A DNA stretch of 64,000 bases from Microvirga sp. TS319 (GCF_041276405.1 NZ_JBGGGT010000002.1:2455001-2519000); one strand, 5' to 3'. Shown: positions 19,629 to 28,008, counted from the first letter of the stretch. The notes: generated by a model from the letters alone, not told the origin. A program made the numbers and translations.

Positions 19629-20405
19629 TCACGCGAGGCCAGCCACGCGCCTTGTTAGCCTCTCCCGTGCAGCATCAAGGATGGCAGGGTTGGTCTTCGA
19701 CGACAGTTCCGACCGCTTCTTGCGCCCGAGGAAATACGAGATTCTCTCACCATTGGCCCCTGAAGGGTGTGGAAGACCGTCGAGGATACGCGTTGAATCA
19801 ATAGCGCACTGTTGAGCCAACATTGCCAAGGCTGCGGCGGGCCGCGGCCCCAGCGGGATCCATATGGCATCTGTAAGCTGGCGGACTTCGGCAGCAAGGT
19901 ATTCGGAAACATACCTGCGCAGAAGCGGATGGCTCGTCATGTCGGGAGTCCCCGAATAATTTTCGCCATTCAGGTAAACCGGATACCGCAATGCCGAGGT
20001 GTAATGTACCAACCTAGCCTCGGCTCCGAATAGTGCGGCGCACGACGGGAGCCCTAACCACCTGTGCACGCCGATATGATCCAGCATGTCAATGAGCTTT
20101 GGCCGCATCGATCCTGAGAACGATGCGGCTCCCTTTGCTGCTTTCGAAGCTGACGTCAGATGCTGGCCCGCCACCAGATGCCGCCTCGCCTCCAATAGCC
20201 CGTTCACAGCCTGCTGACGTCCTGGCGTGATGCCCAGAAGCACAACGCGGGCCTGCTGGTTGACATACTCGAATGGCGCATAGGTAACCGAGATGGCCCC
20301 CTGTTGCTCCAGAACCAGCCGGCCACCAAGCGTGGGATCTGCGGAGATCTGCGCTGGAGAAGCCGAGATGATAATTTGAGAAAAGCCGGCAAGAAGGTGG
20401 TTCAT
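19629..20405 (-). CDS. Uracil-DNA-glycosylase-like superfamily protein
   Basis: A 258-residue protein with the two hallmark loops of the UDG fold: ARVVLLGITPGRQQAV (motif 1, G-x-x-P-G type) at about residues 52-67 and GLPHPSGANGERISYFLG (motif 2, HPSG) near residue 213. Between them lie aromatic-rich segments such as ALRYPVYLNGENYSG. It may excise a damaged base or act on phage-modified DNA; the catalytic Asp/Asn after motif 1 is not obvious. It faces the PD-(D/E)XK gene convergently, 37 bp apart, and belongs to the same accessory block. Confidence 0.65.
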   Translation of the reverse strand: MNHLLAGFSQIIISASPAQISADPTLGGRLVLEQQGAISVTYAPFEYVNQQARVVLLGITPGRQQAVNGLLEARRHLVAGQHLTSASKAAKGAASFSGSMRPKLIDMLDHIGVHRWLGLPSCAALFGAEARLVHYTSALRYPVYLNGENYSGTPDMTSHPLLRRYVSEYLAAEVRQLTDAIWIPLGPRPAAALAMLAQQCAIDSTRILDGLPHPSGANGERISYFLGRKKRSELSSKTNPAILDAARERLTRRVAGLA

Positions 20406-20456
20406 GATGTTAGGCGCTCACCGTTAGGCGGAACTCGGTCCGACATATCTGCAATC

Positions 20457-21015
20457 TTACCTTAACCATTCCTGGGTTTCTCGAAGAGAACCTTGCCATA
20501 AGAAGAGAACCTTGCCATAAGAGATGCTCGCGAGCCGTTCGATCCTTGCCGCCGCGCGGACGATGGTGTCGACATCGACCTTAGACATGTTAGCCGCCTT
20601 GGCATGGGGGCGCAGGTAGCTGGCGGAGGCCGGCTTCAGTCCCGCCCGGGCTGCCACCAGATACGCAACCGCCTCGGCTTCTATCTCACGCTCGCTGTGG
20701 CTCAGGTGGGTTCGGTCCGGCCAGCCGCTCTCATTGGCTTTGGTCGTAATCGATTGGCAACCTCCGAGGTGACCACAAAAGATGTGCCCAAGCTCGTGGG
20801 CCAGGGTGACGAAGCGCTCTGGAGGCGTCATCCGGTCGTTGATCACGACGCCATAGACCCGAATGCCCTCGACCACAGAAGCCACCGTCTGGGCATCGGC
20901 GGCGGACGGTCCCAGCGCGCCTGGCGTATCCGTCGCGGGTTTTCCATCAACACCGTGGAAAGCAGCCGTACCTGCATTGTCGTAGCCATGCCGTCGGAAC
21001 TCCGTTTTGACCCGG
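20457..21015 (-). pseudogene. ImmA/IrrE-family metallopeptidase, 5'-truncated and 3'-altered
   Basis: Minus-strand coding for a DUF955-type peptidase is clear from about 20930 down to 20457: RFVTLAHELGHIFCGHLG with the HELGH zinc site, then SEREIEAEAVAYLVAARAGL with the downstream glutamates, and a helical AANMSKVDVDTIVRAAARIE. Such proteins cleave repressors or act with anti-restriction systems. Upstream of ~21015 the frame runs antisense through doxX coding sequence and has no family similarity, so the N-terminus is missing. Its tail is altered by a 19-bp tandem duplication (20483-20520). The 5' boundary given is approximate. Confidence 0.6.
20483..20520. repeat. 19-bp tandem duplication in the ImmA/IrrE-like tail
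   Basis: GAAGAGAACCTTGCCATAA occurs twice in a row (20483-20501, 20502-20520). Because 19 is not a multiple of three, the copies are read in different frames in the peptidase tail (YGKVLF then LWQGSL). With one copy removed, the minus-strand frame would end in KVLFEKPRNG. Confidence 0.85.
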
Positions 21016-21293
21016 AAGAGCTTTTTCTCGTGATCCTTGCCGAGATCCTCGGTGGCCTTGCCCTGATCGCCGGCATCTACAGCCGCATCGCTGCCGTCGC
21101 TCTCATCCCGATCCTGCTCGGCGCCATCGTGACCGTGCACGGCCCGGCCGGCTTCTTCTTCACCAACCCGAACGGCGGCTGGGAATTCCTGGCGCTGTGG
21201 ATCGTCGGCCTGGTCGCGGTGGCCCTGCTCGGCGACGGCGCCTACGCGCTGAAGCCCACCCCGGCTGCCACTCGCCCTTCGCTCGCGCGTTGA
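20988..21293 (+). pseudogene. DoxX family membrane protein, 5'-truncated
   Basis: The last ~85 codons encode the C-terminal half of a DoxX/SURF4-like membrane protein: EILGGLALIAGIYSRIAAVA, then LGAIVTVHGPAGFFFTNPNG and LLGDGAYAL. The N-terminal half with its first membrane helix (usually ~60 residues) is absent; upstream in-frame sequence is the antisense of the ImmA-like gene. The break near 21015-21030 is a recombination junction. It lies 13 bp before the VOC-dioxygenase gene and once headed that operon. Confidence 0.75.
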
Positions 21294-21306
21294 ACCTGAC
21301 CTATCC

Positions 21307-22248
21307 ATGCTCACGAGGCGCACGCTCATGACCACATCCGGAGCCTTCCTGGCGGGGAGCCTTGCAGGAGGCCCCGCCCAAGCCCGCGGCACCACTCCTG
21401 GCGTGACCTCGGCCGGCGCACCCATGCGGATCGGCACGGTGGCCCTGACCGTGCGCGATCTCGACACGGTCAGCCGCTTCTACCGGGAGGTGATCGGTCT
21501 CACGCCGATTGAGACCGGCACCGGCCTCGCCCGCCTGGGCGTAGGCGAAACGGCCCTGCTGGAGCTGCGCCACGATCCGGCCGCTCCGCTCGCCAGCCCG
21601 CGGGCCGCAGGCCTGTTCCACATCGCCTTCCTGGTGCCGAACCGGACCGACCTGGCGCAGTGGCTGCTCCACGCCGCCGAGCGGCGCGTGCCCTTGCAGG
21701 GCGCCTCGGACCACCTCGTCAGCGAGGCGATCTATCTCGCCGACCCGGAGGGCAACGGCATCGAGGTGTATTGGGACCGGCCGAGCGAGACCTGGTCCTG
21801 GCGCGACGGCATGGTCGAGATGGCCACGCTGGCGCTCGACCTCAATGGGCTCGTTGCGCCCGTCAAGACACGCGACTGGGCTGGCTTGCCGATAGGGTCG
21901 CTGATCGGTCACGTCCATCTCCAGGTGGGCGCACTGGACGCGTCAGATCGCTTCTATGCCGATCTTCTCGGTTTTGAGGTGATGACCCGTTATCCCGGGG
22001 CGACCTTCCTCGGATCGGGAGGCTATCACCATCACATCGGCACCAACATCTGGAACAGCCGAGGCGCACCGGTGCGCTCGGAGCCGACGACCGGGCTGGC
22101 CGACGTCGAGATCGTCGCCGAACCGGGCACGCTGGAGACCCTGCGCTCCCGCCTCTCCCCGGAGCAGGCCTCCGAGGCAGGCCCGATGGGCCTGCCGCTG
22201 CGCGATCCCTGGGGCACGTCGATCACCGTCGTGACTGCTGAATCGTGA
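21307..22248 (+). CDS. VOC-family ring-cleaving dioxygenase-like protein
   Basis: A 313-residue protein with two vicinal-oxygen-chelate modules: IGTVALTVRDLDTVSRFYRE at ~40-60 and LIGHVHLQVGALDASDRFYA at ~200-220. Metal-ligand candidates are FHIAFLVP, NGIEVYWDR and GYHHHIGTNIW. It resembles the CatE/MhqO (hydro)quinone dioxygenase group. Unusually the N-terminus (LTRRTLMTTSGAFLAGSLAG) looks like a twin-arginine signal; a cytoplasmic start at 21424 is possible. Its neighbours (DoxX, glutathionyl-hydroquinone reductase, FMN reductase) support a quinone-detoxification role. Confidence 0.8.
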   Translation: MLTRRTLMTTSGAFLAGSLAGGPAQARGTTPGVTSAGAPMRIGTVALTVRDLDTVSRFYREVIGLTPIETGTGLARLGVGETALLELRHDPAAPLASPRAAGLFHIAFLVPNRTDLAQWLLHAAERRVPLQGASDHLVSEAIYLADPEGNGIEVYWDRPSETWSWRDGMVEMATLALDLNGLVAPVKTRDWAGLPIGSLIGHVHLQVGALDASDRFYADLLGFEVMTRYPGATFLGSGGYHHHIGTNIWNSRGAPVRSEPTTGLADVEIVAEPGTLETLRSRLSPEQASEAGPMGLPLRDPWGTSITVVTAES

Positions 22249-22286
22249 ATGATCGCCCCCTGCGGCGGAATCGAGGAGAAGACGTC

Positions 22287-23303
22287 ATGCTCGTGAACGG
22301 CACATGGACGGCCGACTGGCAGCCGGTGCAGGCCAAGGACGCCAAGGGCGGCTTCGTCCGGCAGACGTCGAGCTTCCGTCACTGGATCACGCCGGACGGC
22401 AGCCCGGGCCCGACCGGTGAAGGCGGGTTCAGGGCCGAAGCCGGGCGCTACCATCTCTATGTGGCCCTGATCTGCCCCTGGGCGTCGCGCACGCTGATCG
22501 CGCGCAAACTCAAGGGGCTTGAGCAGGCGATCTCGGTCTCGGTGGTCGAGCCGCCCCTGACCGACAAGGGCTGGCGCTTCGGCGACTATCCGGGCGCCAA
22601 CCGCGATGAGCTCAACGGCGCCACCTATCTCCACGAGATCTATACCAGGGCGGACCCGACCGTCAGCGGGCGCGCCACGGTGCCGGTGCTGTGGGACAAG
22701 CAGCGCCACACCATCGTCAACAACGAGTCCGCCGACATCGTGCGCATGCTCAACTCCGGCTTCGGGGATCTCGCCGATGACACTGTCGACCTCTATCCGC
22801 AGGACCTGCGGGCAGAGATCGATGCCCTCAACGACAGGATCTATCCGCGCCTCAACAACGGCGTCTATCGCGCCGGCTTCGCCACCACGCAGGAGGCCTA
22901 CGAGGAGGCGTTCGGGGAGGTGTTCGGCATGCTCGACGAACTCGAACAGCACCTGACCGGCAAAGCGTTCCTGTTCGGCGACCGGATCACCGAGACCGAC
23001 ATCCGCCTGTTCGTCACGCTGATCCGGTTCGATGCGGCCTATCACGGCCTGTTCAAGTGCAACCTGCGCCAGGTCGCCGATTACCCGAACCTGAGCGCGT
23101 ATCTTGAGCGGATGCTCGCCATCCCCGGTGTGGCGGGCACGGTCAACATCGACCACATCAAGCGCGGATATTACTCGATCAGGAGCCTGAACCCGACCGG
23201 GATCGTTCCGCTCGGTCCAGCCCTGGGATTTGCCAATCTTCTCGCCAGACCCCGAGATGACCTGGGAGCGCCTGCCAGCAGGATCCGACCCGCGGCCGAG
23301 TGA
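22287..23303 (+). CDS. Glutathionyl-hydroquinone reductase (GST superfamily, Xi class)
   Basis: A 338-residue member of the YqjG/EcfG/PcpF group that reduces glutathionyl-hydroquinones with glutathione. The N-terminal WITPDGSPGPTGEGGFRAEA segment and the CPWASR motif (LICPWASRTLIARKLKGL) with catalytic cysteine are diagnostic. The thioredoxin-like part ends with VPVLWDKQRHTIVNNESADI, and the C-terminal helical domain carries GDRITETDIRLFVTLIRFDA. The ATG at 22287 follows TCGAGGAG; the upstream in-frame ATG overlapping the VOC stop lacks a site. Cotranscription with the VOC gene (38-bp gap) is likely. Confidence 0.92.
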   Translation: MLVNGTWTADWQPVQAKDAKGGFVRQTSSFRHWITPDGSPGPTGEGGFRAEAGRYHLYVALICPWASRTLIARKLKGLEQAISVSVVEPPLTDKGWRFGDYPGANRDELNGATYLHEIYTRADPTVSGRATVPVLWDKQRHTIVNNESADIVRMLNSGFGDLADDTVDLYPQDLRAEIDALNDRIYPRLNNGVYRAGFATTQEAYEEAFGEVFGMLDELEQHLTGKAFLFGDRITETDIRLFVTLIRFDAAYHGLFKCNLRQVADYPNLSAYLERMLAIPGVAGTVNIDHIKRGYYSIRSLNPTGIVPLGPALGFANLLARPRDDLGAPASRIRPAAE

Positions 23304-23395
23304 CAAAGCCAGCCTGGGCGGCAAGGGGTTGTTGTTTCGAGCAACACGGCACCGAGACGGTTCCAATCAGGATCCGTTGAACCAAGGAGTGTCTC

Positions 23396-23967
23396 ATGAC
23401 CACGTTCAAGGTCGGCTATCTCATCGGCAGCCTTGCCAAGGAATCGATCAACCGCAAGCTCGCCAAGGCGCTGATCCGCCTCGCTCCGGAGCACCTCACG
23501 TTTACCGAGATCCCGATCCGGGACCTGCCCCTCTACAGCTACGATTACGATTCCGACTTTCCCCCGGTCGCCAAGGCCTTCAAGGAGGCCATCGCGCCGC
23601 CGATGCGGTGCTGTTCGCGACGCCCGAGTACAACCGCTCGATCCCCGGCGCGCTGAAGAACGCCATCGACTGGGCCAGCCGCCCCTATGGCCAGAACGCG
23701 TTCACCCGCAAGCCCTCGGCCGTGATCGGCACCTCGCCGGGCGCGATTGGCACCGCCATCGCCCAGCAGCACCCGCGACGCGTGCTCGGCTTCTGCAACT
23801 TGCCTCAGATGAACGCCCCGGAGGCCTCCATCCAGTTCAAGCCCGGCCTCGTCACCGATGCCGGCGAGGTCACCGACGAGTCGACGGAAACGTTCCTGCG
23901 GAATTACATGGCCGAGTTCCATCAGTTCATCGTGCGGGTCTACACCGCCCTGCCCCGAGATGCCTGA
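23396..23967 (+). pseudogene. NADPH-dependent FMN reductase, frameshifted
   Basis: A flavodoxin-like quinone/azo reductase (~190 residues) split between two frames. The first part, VGYLIGSLAKESINRKLAKA with FMN-phosphate loop, continues to VAKAFKEAIA. The second part, in the next frame, resumes at DAVLFATPEYNRSIPGALKN and runs to GTSPGAIGTAIAQQH and the C-terminus. A single missing base near 23594-23602 (GCGCCGCCGAT where GCGGCCGCCGAT would be expected) explains the break. This could be a real inactivating mutation or a sequencing error. It closes the quinone cluster. Confidence 0.8.
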
Positions 23968-24239
23968 CACCTTCACGAGGCATGCCTCGAGACCGATCCT
24001 CGGCGCGGCGCGATGCCGGCCTTCCGAGCGTCCGGCCCAGGTTCGACCCTGGTCAATTGTGAAGCCCGGACCTAAGCCTCTTCCGCATGAAGAAGGGAGA
24101 GGCGGTCGCATCGTCCCTTTCAATCCATGCCGCCTCGAGTGCGCGGTTCAGGCGGCTCACGATATCGCTTTGGGAAAATCGCCTCCTTGAGCCTCAAAAC
24201 CTGTCGGTTTGTCTCAAGGGGGCTGTCGTCTTGCATCAT

Positions 24240-24338
24240 GCGGGTGGGGTTGTCTGGTGGAACGCTGTCCTACCGCGATCAGGAGCTGACGCTCCACCGC
24301 AACGGCTTTCCCGAACAGGTCTGGATGGATCTCGACTG
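24240..24338 (+). pseudogene. PAS-domain scrap, sensor-kinase remnant
   Basis: About 30 residues (YRDQELTLHRNGFPEQVWMD) resemble the PAS segment of hybrid sensor kinases (pattern LLLxRNGFPEExxxxxSYSP). A stop follows directly at LD, and there is no start or downstream kinase. It is an isolated fragment in the 23968-24373 stretch, which otherwise holds no gene I can support. Confidence 0.35.
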
Positions 24339-24340
24339 AT

Positions 24341-24613
24341 GCGCTGGAGAGCGACCCGGAGGTCAAGCTGGAAATGTTCAAGGATGGCCGGGCCGTGAGT
24401 TACGGCGAGATGATCCTCACCGCTGATGAGGTCAACCCCGTCTTCCAGGCACTGACGGAACACGGGATGACCGTAAATGCCATCCACAACCACATGGTCG
24501 GCGAGGAACCACGGTTGTTCTTCATGCACTGGCGGGGCGTCGGCCGACCAAAAGAGCTCGCAACCGGTCTCCGCGCTGCCCTTGATGGAATGAATGTTCG
24601 CGAAAAGGGATAA
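24341..24613 (+). pseudogene. DUF1259 protein, C-terminal remnant
   Basis: The frame reads DALESDPEVKLEMFKDGRAV, then EMILTADEVNPVFQALTEHG and AIHNHMVGEEPRLFFMHWRG before ELATGLRAALDG. This is the C-terminal end of DUF1259 (LppY/LpqO-like) proteins. The first two thirds are missing, replaced by the PAS scrap. No plausible start; the first ATG in frame is at 24374. Non-functional remnant. Confidence 0.65.
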
Positions 24614-24728
24614 AGGATCACCCCGACGCAGGTATTCTGCCTGGCCTGTCCGCACCCTCGCAGTGGCGGCAGCGCAATGGCGCCCCAAATCCGGAGCATG
24701 GTTTTCCGGGACCACAGGAGGATCCGTC

Positions 24729-25706
24729 ATGTTATCGGCTTGCCGCGGTGCCTTCGCGCTCTTGGCCTTTCTCGCATTCACCGGATCAGGGTATGCCCAG
24801 CAGTCGCAGCAGGTCTTCCCGCTGCCCAAAGGCGCCTATCCGCACGACGTGGCGCCCGCTCCGGATGGCAAGGTCTGGTACTCCGCCCAGCGCAACGGCG
24901 CCCTCGGCATCCTCGATCCGAGCACAGGCCAGAGCCGCGAGATCAAGCTTGGGCCGAAATCGGCACCGCACGGCGTGATCCAAGGTCCCGATGGGGCAGC
25001 CTGGCTCACCGATGGCGGCCAGAACGCCATCGTGCGGGTCGATCCTCAGACCGAGAAAGTGACGGCCTGGAAGCTCCCCGACGACACCGGCTACACCAAT
25101 CTGAACACCGCCGTGTTCGACAAGGACGGCATGCACTGGTTCACGGGGCAGAACGGGTTCTACGGCCGGCTGAACCCGCGGAGCGGCGAGTTGAAGGTCT
25201 GGAAGGCGCCGCGCGGCCGTGGCCCCTACGGCATCACCGCCACGCCGGAGGGAGACGTCTACTATGCCTCGCTCGCCGGCAACCATATCGCCCGCATCGA
25301 CAGGGCCACGGGCGAGGCGACGGTGATCGAACCGCCCACGAAGGGCCAGGGCGCCCGCCGCGTGTGGTCCGACTCGAAAGGGCGCATCTGGGTCTCGGAG
25401 TGGAACGCCGGCCAACTCGGGCTGTACGATCCGAAGACGAATGCCTGGCGCGAATGGAAGCTGCCGGGTGACAAGCCACAGGCCTATGCGGTCTATGTCG
25501 ATGACAGCGACATCGTCTGGGTGTCCGACTGGGCTGCCGACGCCATCCTGTCCTTCGATCCGGCCACCGAACAGTTCACGAGCTATCCGATGTCAGAGGC
25601 CGACGCCAACGTGCGTCAGATCCTCGGCCGCCCCAGCGAGGTCTGGCTGCCGGAATCGGGCGCCGACCGCCTGATGGTGATCCGCACGGCCCGGCATTCG
25701 CAGTGA
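24729..25706 (+). CDS. Exported Vgb/streptogramin-lyase-like beta-propeller protein
   Basis: A 325-residue periplasmic protein with a signal peptide (ACRGAFALLAFLAFTGSGYA) and repeated propeller motifs of the form xxDxxGxxWxTxxxxxxIxRxD: PDGKVWYSAQRNGALGILDP, PDGAAWLTDGGQNAIVRVDP, PEGDVYYASLAGNHIARID and SKGRIWVSEWNAGQLGLYDP. This is the Vgb/SMP-30-like fold; whether it is a lyase is unknown. Its stop overlaps the start of the cytochrome c gene (GTGA), so the two are translationally coupled and may act in one electron-transfer unit. Confidence 0.82.
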   Translation: MLSACRGAFALLAFLAFTGSGYAQQSQQVFPLPKGAYPHDVAPAPDGKVWYSAQRNGALGILDPSTGQSREIKLGPKSAPHGVIQGPDGAAWLTDGGQNAIVRVDPQTEKVTAWKLPDDTGYTNLNTAVFDKDGMHWFTGQNGFYGRLNPRSGELKVWKAPRGRGPYGITATPEGDVYYASLAGNHIARIDRATGEATVIEPPTKGQGARRVWSDSKGRIWVSEWNAGQLGLYDPKTNAWREWKLPGDKPQAYAVYVDDSDIVWVSDWAADAILSFDPATEQFTSYPMSEADANVRQILGRPSEVWLPESGADRLMVIRTARHSQ

Positions 25707-26097
25707 ACTGGGGTCTCGGTCCTCTGCCTGCCCTCCTGCTGGGGATCAGCGCCGCAGGGGCATGGGCTGACGGTGGTGATCCGGTGCGGGGCGAGAGGGT
25801 GTTCCAGTACTGCTATTCGTGCCACTCCGTGCAGCCGGGCGAAACGAACCTGCAAGGGCCGAACCTGCACGGGATCGTCGGCGGCAGGATCGCTTCGCAG
25901 GAAGGGTTTTCCTATTCCCCTGCCCTGCGCGCCTTCGCCCCACGGGAGGAGCGCTGGAGCGAGGATCTCTTGGACCTCTACCTGACTGCCCCGTACAAGC
26001 TCGTGCCGAAGACCAGCATGGCTTTCCCGGTATTGAGGCGTCGGATGAGCGCGCCGACCTGATCGCATACTTGCGGACGAAGGGCGGGCCGAATTGA
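25703..26097 (+). pseudogene. Exported c-type cytochrome, frameshifted near the end
   Basis: A short class I cytochrome c with a signal peptide (LGPLPALLLGISAAGAWADG) and a heme site FQYCYSCHSVQ (CxxCH). The GPNLHGIVGG loop and YSPALRAFA follow, then LVPKTSMAF. The expected end PGIEASDERADLIAYLRTKG is in the next frame; one missing C in the CCC run at about 26025-26028 accounts for the shift. The heme attachment and axial methionine (TSM) precede the break, so a truncated product might still bind heme. Start GTG at 25703 overlaps the propeller gene's stop. Confidence 0.78.
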
Positions 26098-26100
26098 GAA

Positions 26101-26466
26101 TCACGAGTGCTGTTTCGCTGCATAGCCTGGAGGCCAGCGCCGGTGCAGGTCGCGAAGAAGCAGCCCCGCACAGCCGGCGATCACGAAGAGGATGACCCCG
26201 ACCAGGAGCATGCACCGCCGACCGTACCGATCCGCGATGAGACCGGCGAACGGCGCGAAGATGGCGACGCTGAGCGAGGGAGCGGGTACGAGCAGCCGCA
26301 CCAGCATCGCGGCATTTGGATCATCGGCGAACAGGCGCTTGAGCCCGGGGAGCGCGGGACTGATCGTGGCGTTGGCCATGGTCGTGAGGGACGCTGCCAT
26401 CAGCAGCGCGATCGCGCGCGGGTCTCGCCAGATCCGTGTCTGTCTCGGGATGGGGGTGACGTCCAT
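26101..26466 (-). pseudogene. MFS transporter, N-terminal fragment
   Basis: A 121-residue frame beginning DVTPIPRQTRIWRDPRAIAL with three membrane segments and the MFS loop signature GLIADRYGRRCMLLVGVILF. It stops after ~100 residues of transporter similarity (about a quarter of normal length) with an unrelated tail. It is read divergently from the merR gene across a MerR-type operator and was presumably that regulator's target. Confidence 0.75.
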
Positions 26467-26508
26467 GGCATGCCTCTTGGTCGAAGTGACGATTCGAGGG
26501 ACGGTACG

Positions 26509-26528
26509 ACTTCAAGTCGAGTTGAGGT
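26509..26528. promoter_or_regulatory. MerR-type operator between truncated MFS gene and merR
   Basis: On the minus strand the site reads ACCTCAACTCGACTTGAAGT, a near-palindrome like the operators found in the long promoter spacers controlled by MerR/SoxR-type regulators. It lies 5 bp before the merR ATG and 42 bp before the MFS start. Confidence 0.6.
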
Positions 26529-26533
26529 CAAGC

Positions 26534-26851
26534 ATGGGAATGATGGACATCGGCGAGGTTGCCGCACGATCAGGCGTGCCGCCCTCGACGCTGCGCTACT
26601 ACGAGGAGGTCGGCTTGATCCGGTCCATCGGCCGACATGGGCTGCGGCGGCAATTCGATGCCGATGTCCTCCTGAAGCTGTCTCTGATCGAATTCGGGAA
26701 GACGGCCGGCTTCTCCCTCACCGAGATCGCGGGCATGTTCGGGAAGGACTGCCGGCCCGACATTCCCCGGGAGCAGTTGCACGCCAAGGCGGATGACTTG
26801 CAGCGCCAGATGCTCGACCTGCGCGTGCTGCGGGATGCCCTTCCGGCGTAG
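26534..26851 (+). CDS. MerR-family regulator, possibly C-terminally truncated
   Basis: A 105-residue regulator. The winged helix-turn-helix is MDIGEVAARSGVPPSTLRYY followed by EEVGLIRSIGRHGLRRQF, then a second helical part LIEFGKTAGFSLTEIAGMF and a dimerisation helix KADDLQRQMLDLRVLRDAL. Related regulators usually run ~130 residues with a cysteine-bearing tail, so this one may be shortened. It shares an operator region with the broken MFS gene, so its main target seems lost. Confidence 0.8.
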   Translation: MGMMDIGEVAARSGVPPSTLRYYEEVGLIRSIGRHGLRRQFDADVLLKLSLIEFGKTAGFSLTEIAGMFGKDCRPDIPREQLHAKADDLQRQMLDLRVLRDALPA

Positions 26852-27113
26852 CGGACCGAAGCCGATCCCGGCGCGAGCCGGCATTCGGCCACGGACCCTG
26901 CCCGTGACCATGGCCGGATCCGTCCGTGGCGTGGAACCGGAATCAGGGCCGCACATTGTCAGGGTCATCGGCTGAGCCAACTCGTCTCCAGCCAGGTTCA
27001 TGCGGGCACGGGCGCCTCGTCCCTGCTCCAGGCAGCCCCGGCCCTTGGACATTCCGGCCCGGCCACACGCCACGACCCCGATCCACGCCCACAGCCGTGC
27101 AGGAGATTGCCCG

Positions 27114-27971
27114 ATGTCCAAGACCGTCACATGCCTCTACCAGGACCAGCAGAAAGCCGCCGCCATCGTCAGCCGCCTGGAACAGGCCGGCCTCTCGCGC
27201 GGCGACATCGATGTCTACACGGACGCCTCCGACACCCTGATCGACGATCTGGTGGATGAGGGCGTGCCGCGCTCCGACGCCCATGCCTATGCCGAGGGCG
27301 TGCGTCGGGGGCGCGCGCTCGTGACGGTCGAATGCGACGACGACGCGGTCGACCGGGTGGTCGGCATCCTGGACGGCGAGGGGGTGCTCGACCTCGACGA
27401 GCAGCAGACCTCCTGGCGCGCGGACGGGTGGCAGGGCCATGACGCGTCCGCATCGGGCGGTGTTGCCGGCATGGGTTCCGCTTCATCCGACGTGGCCAGC
27501 GATCTCGCCGGATCCGGCCGCACGACCCGCGCCCGCGCCGATGCGGCTGACGTCGGTGGGAGCGACCAGGTGATCCCGATTGCCGAGGAGGAGCTGCATG
27601 TCGGCAAGCGCGAGGTCGGCCATGGCCGGGTGCGCATCCAGTCCCGCGTGGTGGAGCGCCCCGTGCAGGAGCAGGTCACCCTGCGTGAGGAGCGGGTGGA
27701 CGTGGAGCGGCGTCCGGCGTCCGGCACGACGCAAGCCGGCACCATCAGCGGCGATCCGTTCCAGGAGCGCACCATCGAGGTGGAGGAACGTCGTGAAGAG
27801 CCAGTGGTCTCCAAGGAGGCGCGTGTGACCGAAGAGGTGGTGGTGCGCAAGGACGTGGAGGAGCGGACCGAAACCGTCTCCGACACCGTGCGCAAGACCG
27901 AGGTCGACATCGAGGACGAGCGCCGCAGCCAGGGCACCGGCACCACCGGCCCGACCGACCGCAAGCGGTAA
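27114..27971 (+). CDS. DUF2382 (YsnF/AvaK-like) stress protein with GSP17M-type N-terminus
   Basis: A 285-residue protein. The N-terminal ~90 residues (TVTCLYQDQQKAAAIVSRLE, AHAYAEGVRRGRALVTVECD) resemble the general-stress-protein 17M fold; a Gly/Ser/Ala-rich linker follows. The C-terminal DUF2382 domain begins VIPIAEEELHVGKREVGHGR and has the typical run of Glu/Arg/Val strands (EERVDVERRP, FQERTIEVEERREEPVV). AGGAG precedes the ATG at 27114. These proteins are linked to desiccation and oxidative stress, but their biochemical role is unknown. It converges with a second DUF2382 gene. Confidence 0.85.
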   Translation: MSKTVTCLYQDQQKAAAIVSRLEQAGLSRGDIDVYTDASDTLIDDLVDEGVPRSDAHAYAEGVRRGRALVTVECDDDAVDRVVGILDGEGVLDLDEQQTSWRADGWQGHDASASGGVAGMGSASSDVASDLAGSGRTTRARADAADVGGSDQVIPIAEEELHVGKREVGHGRVRIQSRVVERPVQEQVTLREERVDVERRPASGTTQAGTISGDPFQERTIEVEERREEPVVSKEARVTEEVVVRKDVEERTETVSDTVRKTEVDIEDERRSQGTGTTGPTDRKR

Positions 27972-27982
27972 GCCTTGCACCC

Positions 27983-28008
27983 GAAGCCCGGCTCCGATGC
28001 CGGGCTTC
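27983..28008. terminator. Terminator-like hairpin between convergent DUF2382 genes
   Basis: A perfect 10-bp stem (GAAGCCCGGC with GCCGGGCTTC) with a TCCGAT loop lies 11 nt after the first DUF2382 stop and 29 nt after the second gene's stop on the other strand. The flanks are pyrimidine-rich but lack a T-run. Confidence 0.6.

Noticed and set aside
19629..20405. Reading the UDG-like gene as part of the helicase operon
   Set aside because: It is on the opposite strand and convergent, so it cannot share the transcript, though it may belong to the same island.
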